A stretch of DNA of 64,000 nt from JBBQDZ01 sp038237515 (GTDB lineage Bacteria > Actinomycetota > Thermoleophilia > Gaiellales > Gaiellaceae), in assembly GCA_038237515.1 (NCBI GenBank), contig JBBRYP010000011.1:1-64000 (forward strand), given 5' to 3'. This document shows, piece by piece, positions 35,751 to 44,320 of the stretch (the stretch's first letter is position 1; each line of letters starts with the position of its first letter). Position numbers and translations under genes: made by a program. Under the pieces are notes generated by a model. It saw only the letters and a program-made list of their open reading frames with translations. It was not told the origin of the DNA and did not search any database.

Positions 35751-37691
35751 CTACTCGAGGCGCGTGCGCTCGACCTCGCGCGTCTCGTAGACCTCGAGGA
35801 CGTCGCCTTCCTTCACGTCGTTGAACCCCTCGAGCAGGATCCCGCATTCGAATCCTTCGGCGACCTCGCGCGCGTCGTCCTTGAAGCGTTTCAGCTGCGC
35901 GATCGAAGTCTCGTGCACGACGGCGCCGTCCCGGACGATGCGAACCTGCCCGTTGCGGCGGACGACGCCTGAGGTGACCATGCACCCGGCGATCGTTCCG
36001 AGCCGCGAGACGCGGAAGAGCGTGCGCACCTGGGCTTCGCCGATCGTCTCCTCGCTCTGGACCGGCGAGAGCATCCCGACGAGCGCCTGCTCGATGTCGT
36101 CGGTGAGCTGGTAGATGACGCGGTAGGTGCGGATCTCGACTCCCTCGCGCTCGGCGCGTACCCGCGCCTCGGCGCTCGGGCGGACGTTGAAGCCCACGAC
36201 GAGGGCGCCGGAGGCCGCTGCGAGGTTGACGTCGTTCTCGGTGATCCCGCCGACGCCGGTGTGGATGACGTTGACCCTCACCTCGGGGTGCTGGATCCTG
36301 CCGAGTTCGCCGACCAATGCCTCGACCGAGCCCTGCACGTCGCCCTTCATGACGAGGTTGAGGTCCTGCACGATTCCTTCCTGCAGGCGCTGGAAGAAGT
36401 CGCCGAGGCCCGCCAGCGTCGGGGCGCGCGTGGCGAGCTGCTCACGCCGGCGCCGTTCGTCCCGGATCTGGGCGAGGTGGCGCGCCTGGCGCTCGTTCTC
36501 GACCACCCGGCAGAGCTCGCCGGCCTGCGGCGGCCGGTCGAAGCCGAGGATCTCCACGGGGTCGCCAGGCCCCGCGTCCTTCACCTTCTCACCGCGGTAG
36601 TCGTAGAGGGCGCGAACGCGTCCCCAGGCGTCCCCGGCGACGACCGCGTCGCCGACACTGAGGGTTCCGCGATGGACGAGCATCGTCGCCACCGGCCCGC
36701 GACCGACATCGAGGCGTGACTCGATGATCGGCCCGGATGCCTCCGCCTTCGGGTTGGCACGAAGATCGACGAGCGCATCGCCGACGAGCAGGATCTTCTC
36801 GAGCAGGTCGTCGAGGTTCTCCTTCTGCTTCGCCGAGACCTCCGAGAACTGAGTCTCCCCGCCCCACTCCTCGGGCTGCAGCTCCTCGGCGGCGAGCTCG
36901 CTCTTGACGCGATCCGGATTCGCGTCCGGAAGGTCGACCTTGTTGACAGCCACGACGATCGGGACTCCGGCCGCGCGCGCGTGCGAGATCGACTCGCGCG
37001 TCTGGGGCATCACCCCGTCGTCCGCCGCGACGACGAGCACCGCCACGTCCGTGACCTTCGCTCCGCGGGCCCGCATCTCGGTGAAGGCCGCGTGGCCCGG
37101 CGTGTCGAGGAAGGTGATCTTCCGGCCTTCGTGGTCGACCTGGTAGGCACCGATGTGCTGGGTGATGCCGCCCGCCTCGGTCTCGACCACCGACGTCTGG
37201 CGAATGGCGTCGAGGAGCGTCGTCTTCCCGTGGTCGACATGGCCCATGATCGTCACGACCGGGGGCCGCGGCACGAGGTCGTCGTCGGAGTCCTCGAAGG
37301 CCTCCGGCTCTGCGTCCTCCTCCGCGGCGTGCTTGATGTTCACCTCGCGGTCCGGGGTGAGCTCCCCTGCGATCAGCGCCACCTCCTCGTCGCTCAGCGA
37401 CTGCGTGATCGTCACGATCTTCCCGAGCCCCATCATCACCTTGATGATGTCGGGCACGGTCTTGCCGAGTGCTGCGGAGAGATCCTTAACGGTGACGCCC
37501 GACTGGACGGAGACCGGCCCGGTGGGCGGTGCTACCTCGCGCCGCTCCCTCGGGCGGGCGTCGGCACGCTCCCGGCTCTGCCGCGAGTCGCGGGGGCCGC
37601 GCGGGCCTCCGCTGTCGATGACGACGCGCCGGCGCCGGCCGGGGCCTCCGGGGCCGCGCGGGCGCATGGGTCTGTTCGGGCGGTCAGCCAT
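35751..37691 (-). CDS. infB: Translation initiation factor IF-2
   Basis: 646 residues, short for an actinobacterial IF-2 because the N-terminal disordered part is only about 60 residues. The GTPase motifs are GHVDHGKTT, DTPGHAAF and NKVDLPD. IF-2 domains II to IV follow, including VMKGDVQGSVEAL and the C-terminal GxGxEC-like EGFECGILLEGFNDVKEGDVLEVYE. ATG 37691 overlaps ylxR by 8 bp. Confidence 0.97.
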   Translation of the reverse strand: MADRPNRPMRPRGPGGPGRRRRVVIDSGGPRGPRDSRQSRERADARPRERREVAPPTGPVSVQSGVTVKDLSAALGKTVPDIIKVMMGLGKIVTITQSLSDEEVALIAGELTPDREVNIKHAAEEDAEPEAFEDSDDDLVPRPPVVTIMGHVDHGKTTLLDAIRQTSVVETEAGGITQHIGAYQVDHEGRKITFLDTPGHAAFTEMRARGAKVTDVAVLVVAADDGVMPQTRESISHARAAGVPIVVAVNKVDLPDANPDRVKSELAAEELQPEEWGGETQFSEVSAKQKENLDDLLEKILLVGDALVDLRANPKAEASGPIIESRLDVGRGPVATMLVHRGTLSVGDAVVAGDAWGRVRALYDYRGEKVKDAGPGDPVEILGFDRPPQAGELCRVVENERQARHLAQIRDERRRREQLATRAPTLAGLGDFFQRLQEGIVQDLNLVMKGDVQGSVEALVGELGRIQHPEVRVNVIHTGVGGITENDVNLAAASGALVVGFNVRPSAEARVRAEREGVEIRTYRVIYQLTDDIEQALVGMLSPVQSEETIGEAQVRTLFRVSRLGTIAGCMVTSGVVRRNGQVRIVRDGAVVHETSIAQLKRFKDDAREVAEGFECGILLEGFNDVKEGDVLEVYETREVERTRLE

Positions 37692-37932
37692 CAGCGGCAG
37701 TGTAGAGCCGCGACAGCTCGGGTTCGACGCGTACCGCAGCCTTCAACGCGCGGTTGAACGCCCGCCGCGAGAGTGCGCGCTCGAAGCACTGGAGGCGGCG
37801 GCACGTATAGGCGCCTCGACCCGCTCCGCTCGGCGCGTGGAGGAGCGTGCCGTTTGGCGCGACGAAGCGAAAGAGGCTGCTCTTCGCCGCGGAGCGGCCG
37901 CAGCCGGCGCAGCGCCTGAGCGAATCGCTCAC
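37684..37932 (-). CDS. ylxR: YlxR (DUF448) RNA-binding protein
   Basis: 82 residues. The family start RRCAGCGRSAAKSSLFRFV and the GRGAYTCRRLQCFERALSRRAFNRAL core are clear. Family members bind RNA and in some bacteria affect RNase P. GTG 37932 overlaps the nusA stop as GTGA, and the end overlaps infB, so it is embedded in the nusA-infB operon. Confidence 0.93.
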   Translation of the reverse strand: MSDSLRRCAGCGRSAAKSSLFRFVAPNGTLLHAPSGAGRGAYTCRRLQCFERALSRRAFNRALKAAVRVEPELSRLYTAADG

Positions 37933-39317
37933 GCAGCGGGAGTTCCCTCCTCCTGCGCCCGGGCCTCGACGGCCTCGCCGCCCTCGAGATCTTCGACCTC
38001 CTCGACCTCCTCGGCGACCGCGATCGCGCTTCCGGAGAGATCCTCGCCGCGCGCCTCGCGCGCCGCCAGCTCCTGGTGCCCGGGGACGCCGCAGAAGCGC
38101 GAGCCCGGCAGCGTCGTGTTCGGGCAGCGCTTGCCGTTCGAGAGGATCGCGGCGCAGCGGCCCGTGAACTCGGTGTCGGCGCCGCCCCCGTAGGCGGCCT
38201 CGGCTTCGGCTTTCGCGAACTCGCTGTCGGACTGGATGTCGACCTTCCAACCGGTCAGCCGCGCCGCCAGGCGAGCGTTCAGACCCTCCTTGCCGATCGC
38301 GAGCGCCAGCTGATCGTCGGGAACGATCACGGTCGCGTCGCGCGAGGCGTCGTCGACGAAGACCTCGCGCACGCGCGCCGGCGAAAGTGCCTTGGCCACG
38401 AATCGGGCCGGCTCGGAGTTCCAGGGAATGATGTCGATCTTCTCGCCGCGAAGCTCCGAGACGACCATGCGGACGCGCGAGCCTCGCGGGCCCACGCAGG
38501 CGCCGACCGGATCGACCCCCTGCGCATGCGACTCGACGGCGATCTTGGAGCGGTAGCCGGGCTCTCGGGCGACGCCGCGGATCTCCACGAGCCCGTCGGC
38601 AATCTCCGGCACCTCGAGCTCGAAGAGCGTCTTGATCAGCTCCGGGTCACGGCGGGAGAGGATCACCTGCGGCCCTTTCGTGCCGGACCGGACCTCGGTG
38701 ATCACCGCCTTGATCCTGCTGCCCTGCTCGTAGCGCTCGCCGTCGACCTGCTCGGAGCGCGGCAGCAGAGACTCGACCTTGCCGAGGTCGACGAGAACGT
38801 TGTTGCGGTCGCCCGCCTGCTGGACGATGCCGGTCACGACCTCGCCGACACGGTCGACGTACTCCTCGTACATCATCTCGCGCTCGGCCTCGCGGATGCG
38901 CTGCAGGATCACTTGCTTGGCGGTCTGCGCGGCGATCCGGCCGAAGTTCTCGGGAGTGACGTCGGCCCGCTTCACGAGGTGCTCGGGAACCCCCGTCCAG
39001 TCGATGTCGAGATCGTTGTCCAAGAGGAGCGTGTGGGATCGTTCGCCGTTCTCCACCTCGAGGCGCTCGAGCTCGTCGAGGGCGCGCTCGCGCGCCTCGT
39101 CGATCAGCCGCTCCTCGATGTCGGCAGGGAGCTCGATCGAGAAGACGCGGAAGTCGCCCTCGGTGCGGTCGAGCTCGACCGTGGCGTGCCGCGAGGCGCC
39201 GGGGGTCTTCTTGTACGCGGCCAGGAGTGCGTCCTCGAGCGCCTTGATCAGGGTGTCCGACTCGATCCCCTTCTCGCGCTCGATCGCATGCACCGCCTCG
39301 ATGATCTCTCGACTCAT
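37929..39317 (-). CDS. nusA: Transcription factor NusA with a cysteine-rich C-terminal extension
   Basis: 462 residues. It has the NusA N-terminal domain, an S1 domain (RVGEVVTGIVQQAGDRNNVLVDLG), and two KH domains (ACVGPRGSRVRMVVSELRGEKIDII and ALAIGKEGLNARLAARLTGWKVDI). After residue 395 it carries a Cys/His segment (CAAILSNGKRCPN, then GSRFCGVPGH), which resembles a small zinc site, then an acidic tail. NusA controls pausing and termination. The extension is not part of E. coli NusA. Confidence 0.95.
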   Translation of the reverse strand: MSREIIEAVHAIEREKGIESDTLIKALEDALLAAYKKTPGASRHATVELDRTEGDFRVFSIELPADIEERLIDEARERALDELERLEVENGERSHTLLLDNDLDIDWTGVPEHLVKRADVTPENFGRIAAQTAKQVILQRIREAEREMMYEEYVDRVGEVVTGIVQQAGDRNNVLVDLGKVESLLPRSEQVDGERYEQGSRIKAVITEVRSGTKGPQVILSRRDPELIKTLFELEVPEIADGLVEIRGVAREPGYRSKIAVESHAQGVDPVGACVGPRGSRVRMVVSELRGEKIDIIPWNSEPARFVAKALSPARVREVFVDDASRDATVIVPDDQLALAIGKEGLNARLAARLTGWKVDIQSDSEFAKAEAEAAYGGGADTEFTGRCAAILSNGKRCPNTTLPGSRFCGVPGHQELAAREARGEDLSGSAIAVAEEVEEVEDLEGGEAVEARAQEEGTPAA

Positions 39318-39322
39318 CTCGC

Positions 39323-39763
39323 CTACCCTTCGTAGATCAGGTTGCCCCGCACGATTGCCTCGTACGGGATGTTCACCTCGCCGCCGTCGACTCCAACGGT
39401 CACGCCCGCCTCACCCGCCCGCTCCACTACCCCGCGGAAGCGGCGCCGGCCGGCGATATCGGGCGACGTGCGCAGCGCGACCCGTCGGCCGACGGCGCGC
39501 TCGAAGTGGGCCGGCGCGCGCAGCGGTCGCTCGATTCCGGGCGAAGAGACATCGACGGCGTACTGCGCGAGGTACTCCCGGAGCAGGGTCGTGACGCGCT
39601 CGCAAAGCCCGTGGTCGACACCCTGTGGATGATCGACGTAGACCGTGAAGCGGTCGGGGCCCGCGAGCTCGACCGCGAGCACCTCGACCCCGGGAAGGGC
39701 ACGCTCGACCCTCGCGGAGACGTCGCGATGAAGGCTGCGCTCCTGCTCGTAGACGTTCGGCAA
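39323..39763 (-). CDS. rimP: Ribosome maturation factor RimP
   Basis: 146 residues. The family signature VDVSSPGIERPLR is present. RimP helps assemble the 30S subunit. The start TTG 39763 has a perfect AGGAGG six bases upstream, which decides it over in-frame codons further up. It is the first gene of the rimP-nusA-ylxR-infB operon. Confidence 0.94.
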   Translation of the reverse strand: MPNVYEQERSLHRDVSARVERALPGVEVLAVELAGPDRFTVYVDHPQGVDHGLCERVTTLLREYLAQYAVDVSSPGIERPLRAPAHFERAVGRRVALRTSPDIAGRRRFRGVVERAGEAGVTVGVDGGEVNIPYEAIVRGNLIYEG

Positions 39764-39780
39764 AAGGATCCTCCTAAAGA

Positions 39781-39805
39781 GAAATGGGCGCCGCGCGCCC
39801 ATTTC
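39781..39805 (-). promoter_or_regulatory. Perfect 11-bp hairpin in the rimP leader
   Basis: GAAATGGGCGC and GCGCCCATTTC flank a 3-nt loop. On the rimP message it ends 5 nt before the AGGAGG ribosome site. There is no U-run, so it is more likely to control translation or stability than to stop transcription. The operon's leader in other bacteria is also a regulatory site. Confidence 0.5.
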
Positions 39806-39886
39806 GCCAAGCCGGTGAAATGTGGTGTTTGCAAGATAGCAAGCAGCGGGTGCGGGAGGAGCGGTGCCCCCGGCTATCGTCACTGC

Positions 39887-40168
39887 ATGCGCGAGAGGGC
39901 GGCAGCGAGCCTTCCCGGCGAGGACCTGGTCCGTGCGGGCATCGCCGACCTCGCCTCCGGTGTCGAGTCGCCCGAGGCGCTCCTGGTCTCGATCGGCGCA
40001 CGCCGCCTGACGCGCGTCGGGATCGACGTGCCTTCGCCCCTCGACCACGCGGAGCACCGGCTCTACCGACTCCTCGCCTCGGCCGATCCTGACGGAGCGC
40101 ACTCGCGCTACAACGCGCTCGTCCGCCGGCTCGTCAGCTTCGAGCGCGCGGCGGAATGCGCGAGCTAG
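39887..40168 (+). CDS. Small protein paired with a nucleotidyltransferase
   Basis: 93 residues, no membrane or signal segment. It ends in a strongly patterned segment (EHRLYRLLASADPDGAHSRYNALVRRLVSFERAAECA) that looks like a conserved helical core. Its end overlaps the start of the nucleotidyltransferase gene by 13 bp. The two-gene plus-strand cassette stands alone among minus-strand genes. The arrangement resembles toxin-antitoxin modules with nucleotidyltransferase partners; which role this protein has is unknown. Confidence 0.7.
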   Translation: MRERAAASLPGEDLVRAGIADLASGVESPEALLVSIGARRLTRVGIDVPSPLDHAEHRLYRLLASADPDGAHSRYNALVRRLVSFERAAECAS

Positions 40169-40688
40169 CGGACGCAGAACGCATCCGTAGCTTCATGCGC
40201 TCTCTCGGGCGCGAGGCGGGCGAGGAGGCAGCCGTCTACCTGACGGGCGGGAGCACCGCCGTGCTCATCGGGTGGCGGTCCTCCACGATCGATGTCGACC
40301 TCACGCTCGTCCCGGAGAGCGACCGCCTCCTTCGTGCGCTGCCGGCGATCAAGAACACGCTCCGCGTCAACGTGGAGCTGGCGTCGCCAGCGGACTTCGT
40401 GCCGGTCCCGGCGGGCTGGGAGGACCGGAGCCTCTTCATCGCTCGCGAGGGGCGCCTCAGCTTCTATCACTACGACCCGTACGCGCAGGCGCTGGCGAAG
40501 GTCGAGCGGCCCACGCCCAGGATCTCACGGACGTGGCGGCCATGGTCGCGGCCGGGCTCGTCGAGCCGGAGCGGGCACGGGCGTACTTCGAAGAGATCGA
40601 GCCGGCGCTGTACCGTTTCCCCGCGATCGACCCGCCGTCGTTCCGAAGCCGGATCGAAGAGACGTTCCCCGCCGTTACGGAAGGATGA
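40156..40688 (+). pseudogene. DUF6036-like nucleotidyltransferase, frameshifted
   Basis: The first frame gives about 118 residues with the nucleotidyltransferase motif YLTGGSTAVLIGWRSSTIDVDL (G-G-S, then DxD) and continues to ALAKVER. The sensible C-terminal part (HAQDLTDVAAMVAAGLVEPERARAYFEEIEPALYRFP) is in another frame. One missing base near 40508-40512 in a GGCCC run would join them into about 177 residues. Either the gene is broken or the base is a sequencing error. The end overlaps the convergent dtd gene by 14 bp. Confidence 0.7.
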
Positions 40689-41109
40689 TCGTCACTGGTC
40701 CGTCGTTGACGAGCTCGACGGTCATCCGCGCGCCGAAGACACCGCGGCCCACCGGCACGCCCTCGGCCGCGAGAGTCTCGCAGAAGCGCTCGTAGAGCGG
40801 CTCGGCCGCTTCCGGCGTTGCGGCGCCCGCGAAGCTCGGCCGGTTGCCCTTCGTCGAGTCGGCGATCAGCGTGAACTGGCTGACGACGAGCGCGGCACCG
40901 CCCGTCCCGAGCAGGCTGCGGTCGAACCTGCCCGCCTCGTCCTCGAAGATCCTCAGCCGCGCGATCTTGCGGGCGAGCAGCTCGGCCGCCTGAGCCGAGG
41001 CGCCGGACGCGACGCCGAGGAGGACGCAGAGACCCTCGCCGGTCTCGCCCACGACCTTCCCCTCGACGGTGACACGCGCGTGCGAGACGCGCTGCACGAC
41101 CGCCCTCAC
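40675..41109 (-). CDS. dtd: D-aminoacyl-tRNA deacylase
   Basis: 144 residues, the usual length. It removes D-amino acids from mischarged tRNA. The SQFTL motif (VVSQFTLIADSTKGNRPSF) and the C-terminal Gly-Pro motif (NDGPVTI) are intact. It starts the run dtd, TPR gene, nucleotidyltransferase, methyltransferase read in reverse order; its start overlaps the TPR gene stop by 4 bp. Confidence 0.95.
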   Translation of the reverse strand: MRAVVQRVSHARVTVEGKVVGETGEGLCVLLGVASGASAQAAELLARKIARLRIFEDEAGRFDRSLLGTGGAALVVSQFTLIADSTKGNRPSFAGAATPEAAEPLYERFCETLAAEGVPVGRGVFGARMTVELVNDGPVTIILP

Positions 41110-41459
41110 TCGAGGTCTTTGATCCGCGAGGCGTAGCGGCGGCTGTCTGGGCGGAGCGATCGGGCGAGCTTGTAGTGCCCGTTCGCCTCGTGCGCGCGGC
41201 CCTGTTTCTCGAGGCAGCGCCCGAGCGCATAGTGGGCGTAGTCGTCGGTCGGCGAGAGCTCGAGCACCTTCCGGAACTCGGCTTCCCCCTCGGACCAGCG
41301 GCGGAGGCGGAAGTAGGCGATCCCGAGCGCCTCCCGGATCGAGGCCTTCTCGGGCTCCCGCCGCTTCGCCTTCTCGAGGACGACCGTCGCCTGCGCGGCC
41401 ATTCCGTCCGCCAGCCGCGCCTTGCCCTGCTGAAAGAGGCTGTACGTGCTTTCGCTCAT
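41106..41459 (-). CDS. Tetratricopeptide repeat protein
   Basis: 117 residues. About three TPR units are visible, for example ASIREALGIAYFRLRRWSEGEAEFRKVLELSP and DYAHYALGRCLEKQGRAHEANGHYKLARSLRP. Such proteins are protein-binding scaffolds. ATGA overlap with the nucleotidyltransferase gene upstream and a 4-bp overlap with dtd downstream place it in one operon. The partner is unknown. Confidence 0.85.
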   Translation of the reverse strand: MSESTYSLFQQGKARLADGMAAQATVVLEKAKRREPEKASIREALGIAYFRLRRWSEGEAEFRKVLELSPTDDYAHYALGRCLEKQGRAHEANGHYKLARSLRPDSRRYASRIKDLE

Positions 41460-42172
41460 CCTCGGAGGTAGGCGAAGTTCTCGCGGACGAGATCGGCGGG
41501 GCTCGTCAGGTCGCGCGTGCGGCCGATCTCCACCGCCGCGATCTCGCCGCCCGCGTCGATGACGTTCTGGAAGGCGGCCGCGACCTCGTAGGGCGGCCGG
41601 AACGGAGGCCGTGTCACCGCCTGCAGCTCCCGCGACACCGCCTCCCCGACGAGCATCAGGGGAGCGGCCGTGAGCTCGCCCCGCCCGGCCGCATCGCGGA
41701 CGCGCACGACCCTCGTGCCCTCCACGCGGATCCGCGTATGGTCGGGCCTCCCCGGCTGCCGGCGCACCGCGATCGCGCCTGCGATCGTCTCCGGCTCGAG
41801 CGCAGCGAGGAAGCGCGTGACGTCACCGGGCCAGTAGACGGTGTCCGCCGCCGTGAGCAGGAACGGCGCCTTCGCCTGAGCCCGCGCGACGGCATCGGCC
41901 GAGCCCAGACGCTCCGGCTGCGCGACGAAGCTGACCTCGAGCGGGAACGCCCGGGGGTTCCCGAGAAGTGCCTCCACCTGCTCGCCGAGGTGGCCGACCA
42001 CCACGGTGACCCGCTCGACCGCGGCCTGGGCGAGCTCCCGCAGGAGCGTGGCGATCACGGGCCGCCCGTCGATCGGGAGCACCGGCTTCGGCCAGCGCTC
42101 GGTCAGCGGTCGCAGCCGGACGCCCTCGCCCGCGGCCATGACAACCGCGTCGACGACGCGCCCGGCCGTCAC
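41456..42172 (-). CDS. Sugar-phosphate nucleotidyltransferase
   Basis: 238 residues. The NTP-transferase signature VVMAAGEGVRLRPLTERWPKPVLPIDGRP is at the N terminus, followed by the sugar-binding part with GSADAVARAQ. Such enzymes make activated sugars from NTP and sugar-1-phosphate. The methyltransferase upstream suggests a surface-glycan or small-molecule pathway. GTG 42172 overlaps the methyltransferase stop. Confidence 0.9.
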   Translation of the reverse strand: MTAGRVVDAVVMAAGEGVRLRPLTERWPKPVLPIDGRPVIATLLRELAQAAVERVTVVVGHLGEQVEALLGNPRAFPLEVSFVAQPERLGSADAVARAQAKAPFLLTAADTVYWPGDVTRFLAALEPETIAGAIAVRRQPGRPDHTRIRVEGTRVVRVRDAAGRGELTAAPLMLVGEAVSRELQAVTRPPFRPPYEVAAAFQNVIDAGGEIAAVEIGRTRDLTSPADLVRENFAYLRG

Positions 42173-42914
42173 GTCGGCCGGCAACCGAGCGCGACGAGCC
42201 CGTCCGCAAGGCCCGGCAGCCGGTCCGCGAGGTGGTCGAGGACGCGAGCGAACGGGGCACCGTCGAGGCTTGCAATCGGCCCGAGCCGCTTGCCGAGGAT
42301 CGCGACGTCGACGAGCCCCGCCTCTTCGAGGAGCGCCCGCAGCTGCTCGGGGCCAAAGGCGCGCACATGGCCGAGGTCGCCGCCGAAGGGATGCCTGTAC
42401 TCGAGAGCGTCGGGATACCGTCCGGCGAGCAACGTCAGGCGGTGCTTCCACCAGAGGATGTTCGGCGTCGACAGGACGACTGCGCCGCCCGGCCCCAGCA
42501 CACGCGCGATCTCGCGCAGGAAGCCCTCGGTGTCGACGACGTGCTCGAGGATCTCGCCGGCCAGGACAATGTCGGCCTCGGCGTCCGCGAACGGCAGCCT
42601 CGCGACCATGCTGCCGTCCTCGAAGCGGTTGATCTGGTGGTGCCCGGCTCGAGGCCGCGGGCGCGCGCGAGCCGCGTCTCGTCGGGGTCGATCTCGAGGC
42701 CGACGAGCTCGGCCTGCGGGTAGCGACGGAAGCGCTCGAGGAGGAGCCCGCGGCAGCAGCCGAGGTCGATGATCCGCTTGCCGGAGAGGTCGCCGAGACG
42801 CTCCCGAAGAAGCCGATGCATCTTGGTGTAGCGGTGCTCGTTGTCGAGGAAGAATGGCCGCTCGTAGCCCCAGCCGGCATCGAACGGCACCTCGAAGAGC
42901 GCAGAGTCGATCAC
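42169..42914 (-). pseudogene. SAM-dependent methyltransferase, frameshifted
   Basis: Frame 1 from ATG 42914 gives MIDSALFEVPF, then the SAM motif RIIDLGCCRGLLLERF and the acidic loop VGLEIDPDETRLARARG. Frame 2 carries on with HHQINRFEDGSMVARLPFADAEADIVLAGEILEHV and runs to the stop at 42169. One missing C near 42642-42646 in a GC run would give a normal protein of about 248 residues. Both halves look well conserved, so a sequencing error is as likely as gene decay. Confidence 0.75.
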
Positions 42915-44092
42915 GCGGTACGCGGACGAACGGCGCCGGCCCGGAAGCGAGCCGCGACCTCGTCGAGGATGGCGGCCGCGATCGCCTGCTTCGGCGCTTT
43001 CGCGAGCCGGCGCTCGCCCTCGCGCGAAACGAGCACGACCTCGTTGTCGGCCACATCGAAGCCGATGTCCTCGCGCGACACGTCGTTGTAGACGACGAGA
43101 TCCACCCCCTTCGCGGTGAGCATCCCGCGCTTGCGCGCGAGGCCTTCCTCCCCGATGTCGGCGCCGAAGGCGACGAGGATCTGGCCGTTGCTGCGCCGCT
43201 CCACGAGCGCGCGCAGCACGTCAGAGGTGGGCTCGAGCGTCACCGTCCACTCCCGATCGTCCTTGTACCGCTTTCCGGCGACGAGATCGACTGGACGGTA
43301 GTCGGCCACGGCGGCGGCCATGACGACCGCATCCGCACCGTCCGCCCGAACGAGCGCTTCCCGGAGGAGATCGCCCGTGGTGGGCGTCGCGACCACCTCG
43401 ACCCCGGCCGGGGGCGGCACCGAGAGGTTCGCGGCGAGGAGGGTGACGGAGGCTCCACGGCGCCGCGCCTCCTCCGCCACCGCGACTCCCATGCGTCCCG
43501 AGGAGCGGTTCCCGAGGAAGCGGACGGAGTCCAGCGGCTCCCGAGTCCCCCCCGCGCTCACGAGCAGGCGCCGTCCCGACAGGGAGTCCGCGGCCTCGAG
43601 CAGCGCAACGCATTGCTCGAAGATCGTCTCGGGCTCGCTCATGCGGCCGGGGCCGACGTCGCCTTCGGCGAGCTCGCCGGACTCCGGCCCGACCACGACC
43701 ACCCTCCGCTCCCGCAGGAGCGCGAGGTTGTCCTGCGTCGCCGGGTGGGCCCACATGCGCACGTTCATGGCGGGGGCGACGAGAACCTTCCCGCCGAAGG
43801 CAAGGGCGGTCTGGGTGAGCAGGTTGTCGGCGAAGCCGTGGGCGAGCTTCGCGAGCGTGTTGGCCGAGAGCGGCGCGATGGTGAGCAGGTCGGCGCCCGC
43901 AAGGTGCGGGTAGAGCTCCCGCGGAGCCTCGCGCCTCGCGAGCGCTTCGAAGCTGTGACCGGTCACGAACCGCTCCGCACCGGGCGTGAGAATCGGCGTC
44001 ACCTCGTGCCCGGCTCGCACGAGGAGCCGGCAGAGCTCGCAAGCCTTGTAGGCCGCGATCCCACCGGTCACCCCCAAGAGAACGCGAGCCAT
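42911..44092 (-). CDS. coaBC: Bifunctional CoaBC: phosphopantothenoylcysteine decarboxylase / phosphopantothenate-cysteine ligase
   Basis: 393 residues. It performs two steps of coenzyme A synthesis. The decarboxylase half has LGVTGGIAAYKACEL, PLSANTLAKLAHG and the PAMN motif (APAMNVRMW). The flap segment reads LAEGDVGPGRM, where many CoaC proteins have ACGD, so the flap cysteine is glutamate. The ligase half has SAGGTREPLDSVRFLGNRSSGRMG and the YNDVSREDIGF region. It overlaps the methyltransferase start as ATGA. Confidence 0.94.
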   Translation of the reverse strand: MARVLLGVTGGIAAYKACELCRLLVRAGHEVTPILTPGAERFVTGHSFEALARREAPRELYPHLAGADLLTIAPLSANTLAKLAHGFADNLLTQTALAFGGKVLVAPAMNVRMWAHPATQDNLALLRERRVVVVGPESGELAEGDVGPGRMSEPETIFEQCVALLEAADSLSGRRLLVSAGGTREPLDSVRFLGNRSSGRMGVAVAEEARRRGASVTLLAANLSVPPPAGVEVVATPTTGDLLREALVRADGADAVVMAAAVADYRPVDLVAGKRYKDDREWTVTLEPTSDVLRALVERRSNGQILVAFGADIGEEGLARKRGMLTAKGVDLVVYNDVSREDIGFDVADNEVVLVSREGERRLAKAPKQAIAAAILDEVAARFRAGAVRPRTA

Positions 44093-44210
44093 GAGCGCAT
44101 TGTGCCCTGTCCGACGAAGCGCGAGTCAGGACGGGCTTCACGCAGCCCGAGCGGGTTCACCCGCGTGAGTTCCTTTCTACTTCAGCCTGTCAGTGCGAAC
44201 ACAGTCCGCA

Positions 44211-44318
44211 GGCGGAGCCGGGTCTGCCCGGCGGGAGCCAACTGTGGGAGGCCCGTGCACCGCGAAGAAGGAGGGGTCCAGTAGGGGAACCCTGGGTTCC
44301 CCCTGTTATCGGTTCCCC
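44211..44318. repeat. Palindromic repeat family, copy C
   Basis: The GC block is at 44211-44239 (hairpin CCGGGTCTGCCCGG). A shorter spacer of about 45 bp contains AAGAAGGAGGGGTCC. The perfect palindrome GGGGAACCC, T, GGGTTCCCC is at 44284-44302. The tail TTCCCCCTGTTATCGG is then repeated as TTCCCCTGCTATCGG. It lies between coaBC and rpoZ, in the same orientation as copies B and D. Confidence 0.8.
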
Positions 44319-44320
44319 TG

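Noticed and set aside
39781..39805. Intrinsic terminator for the plus-strand gene side
   Set aside because: No U-run follows the hairpin on either strand, and the plus-strand cassette starts after it.
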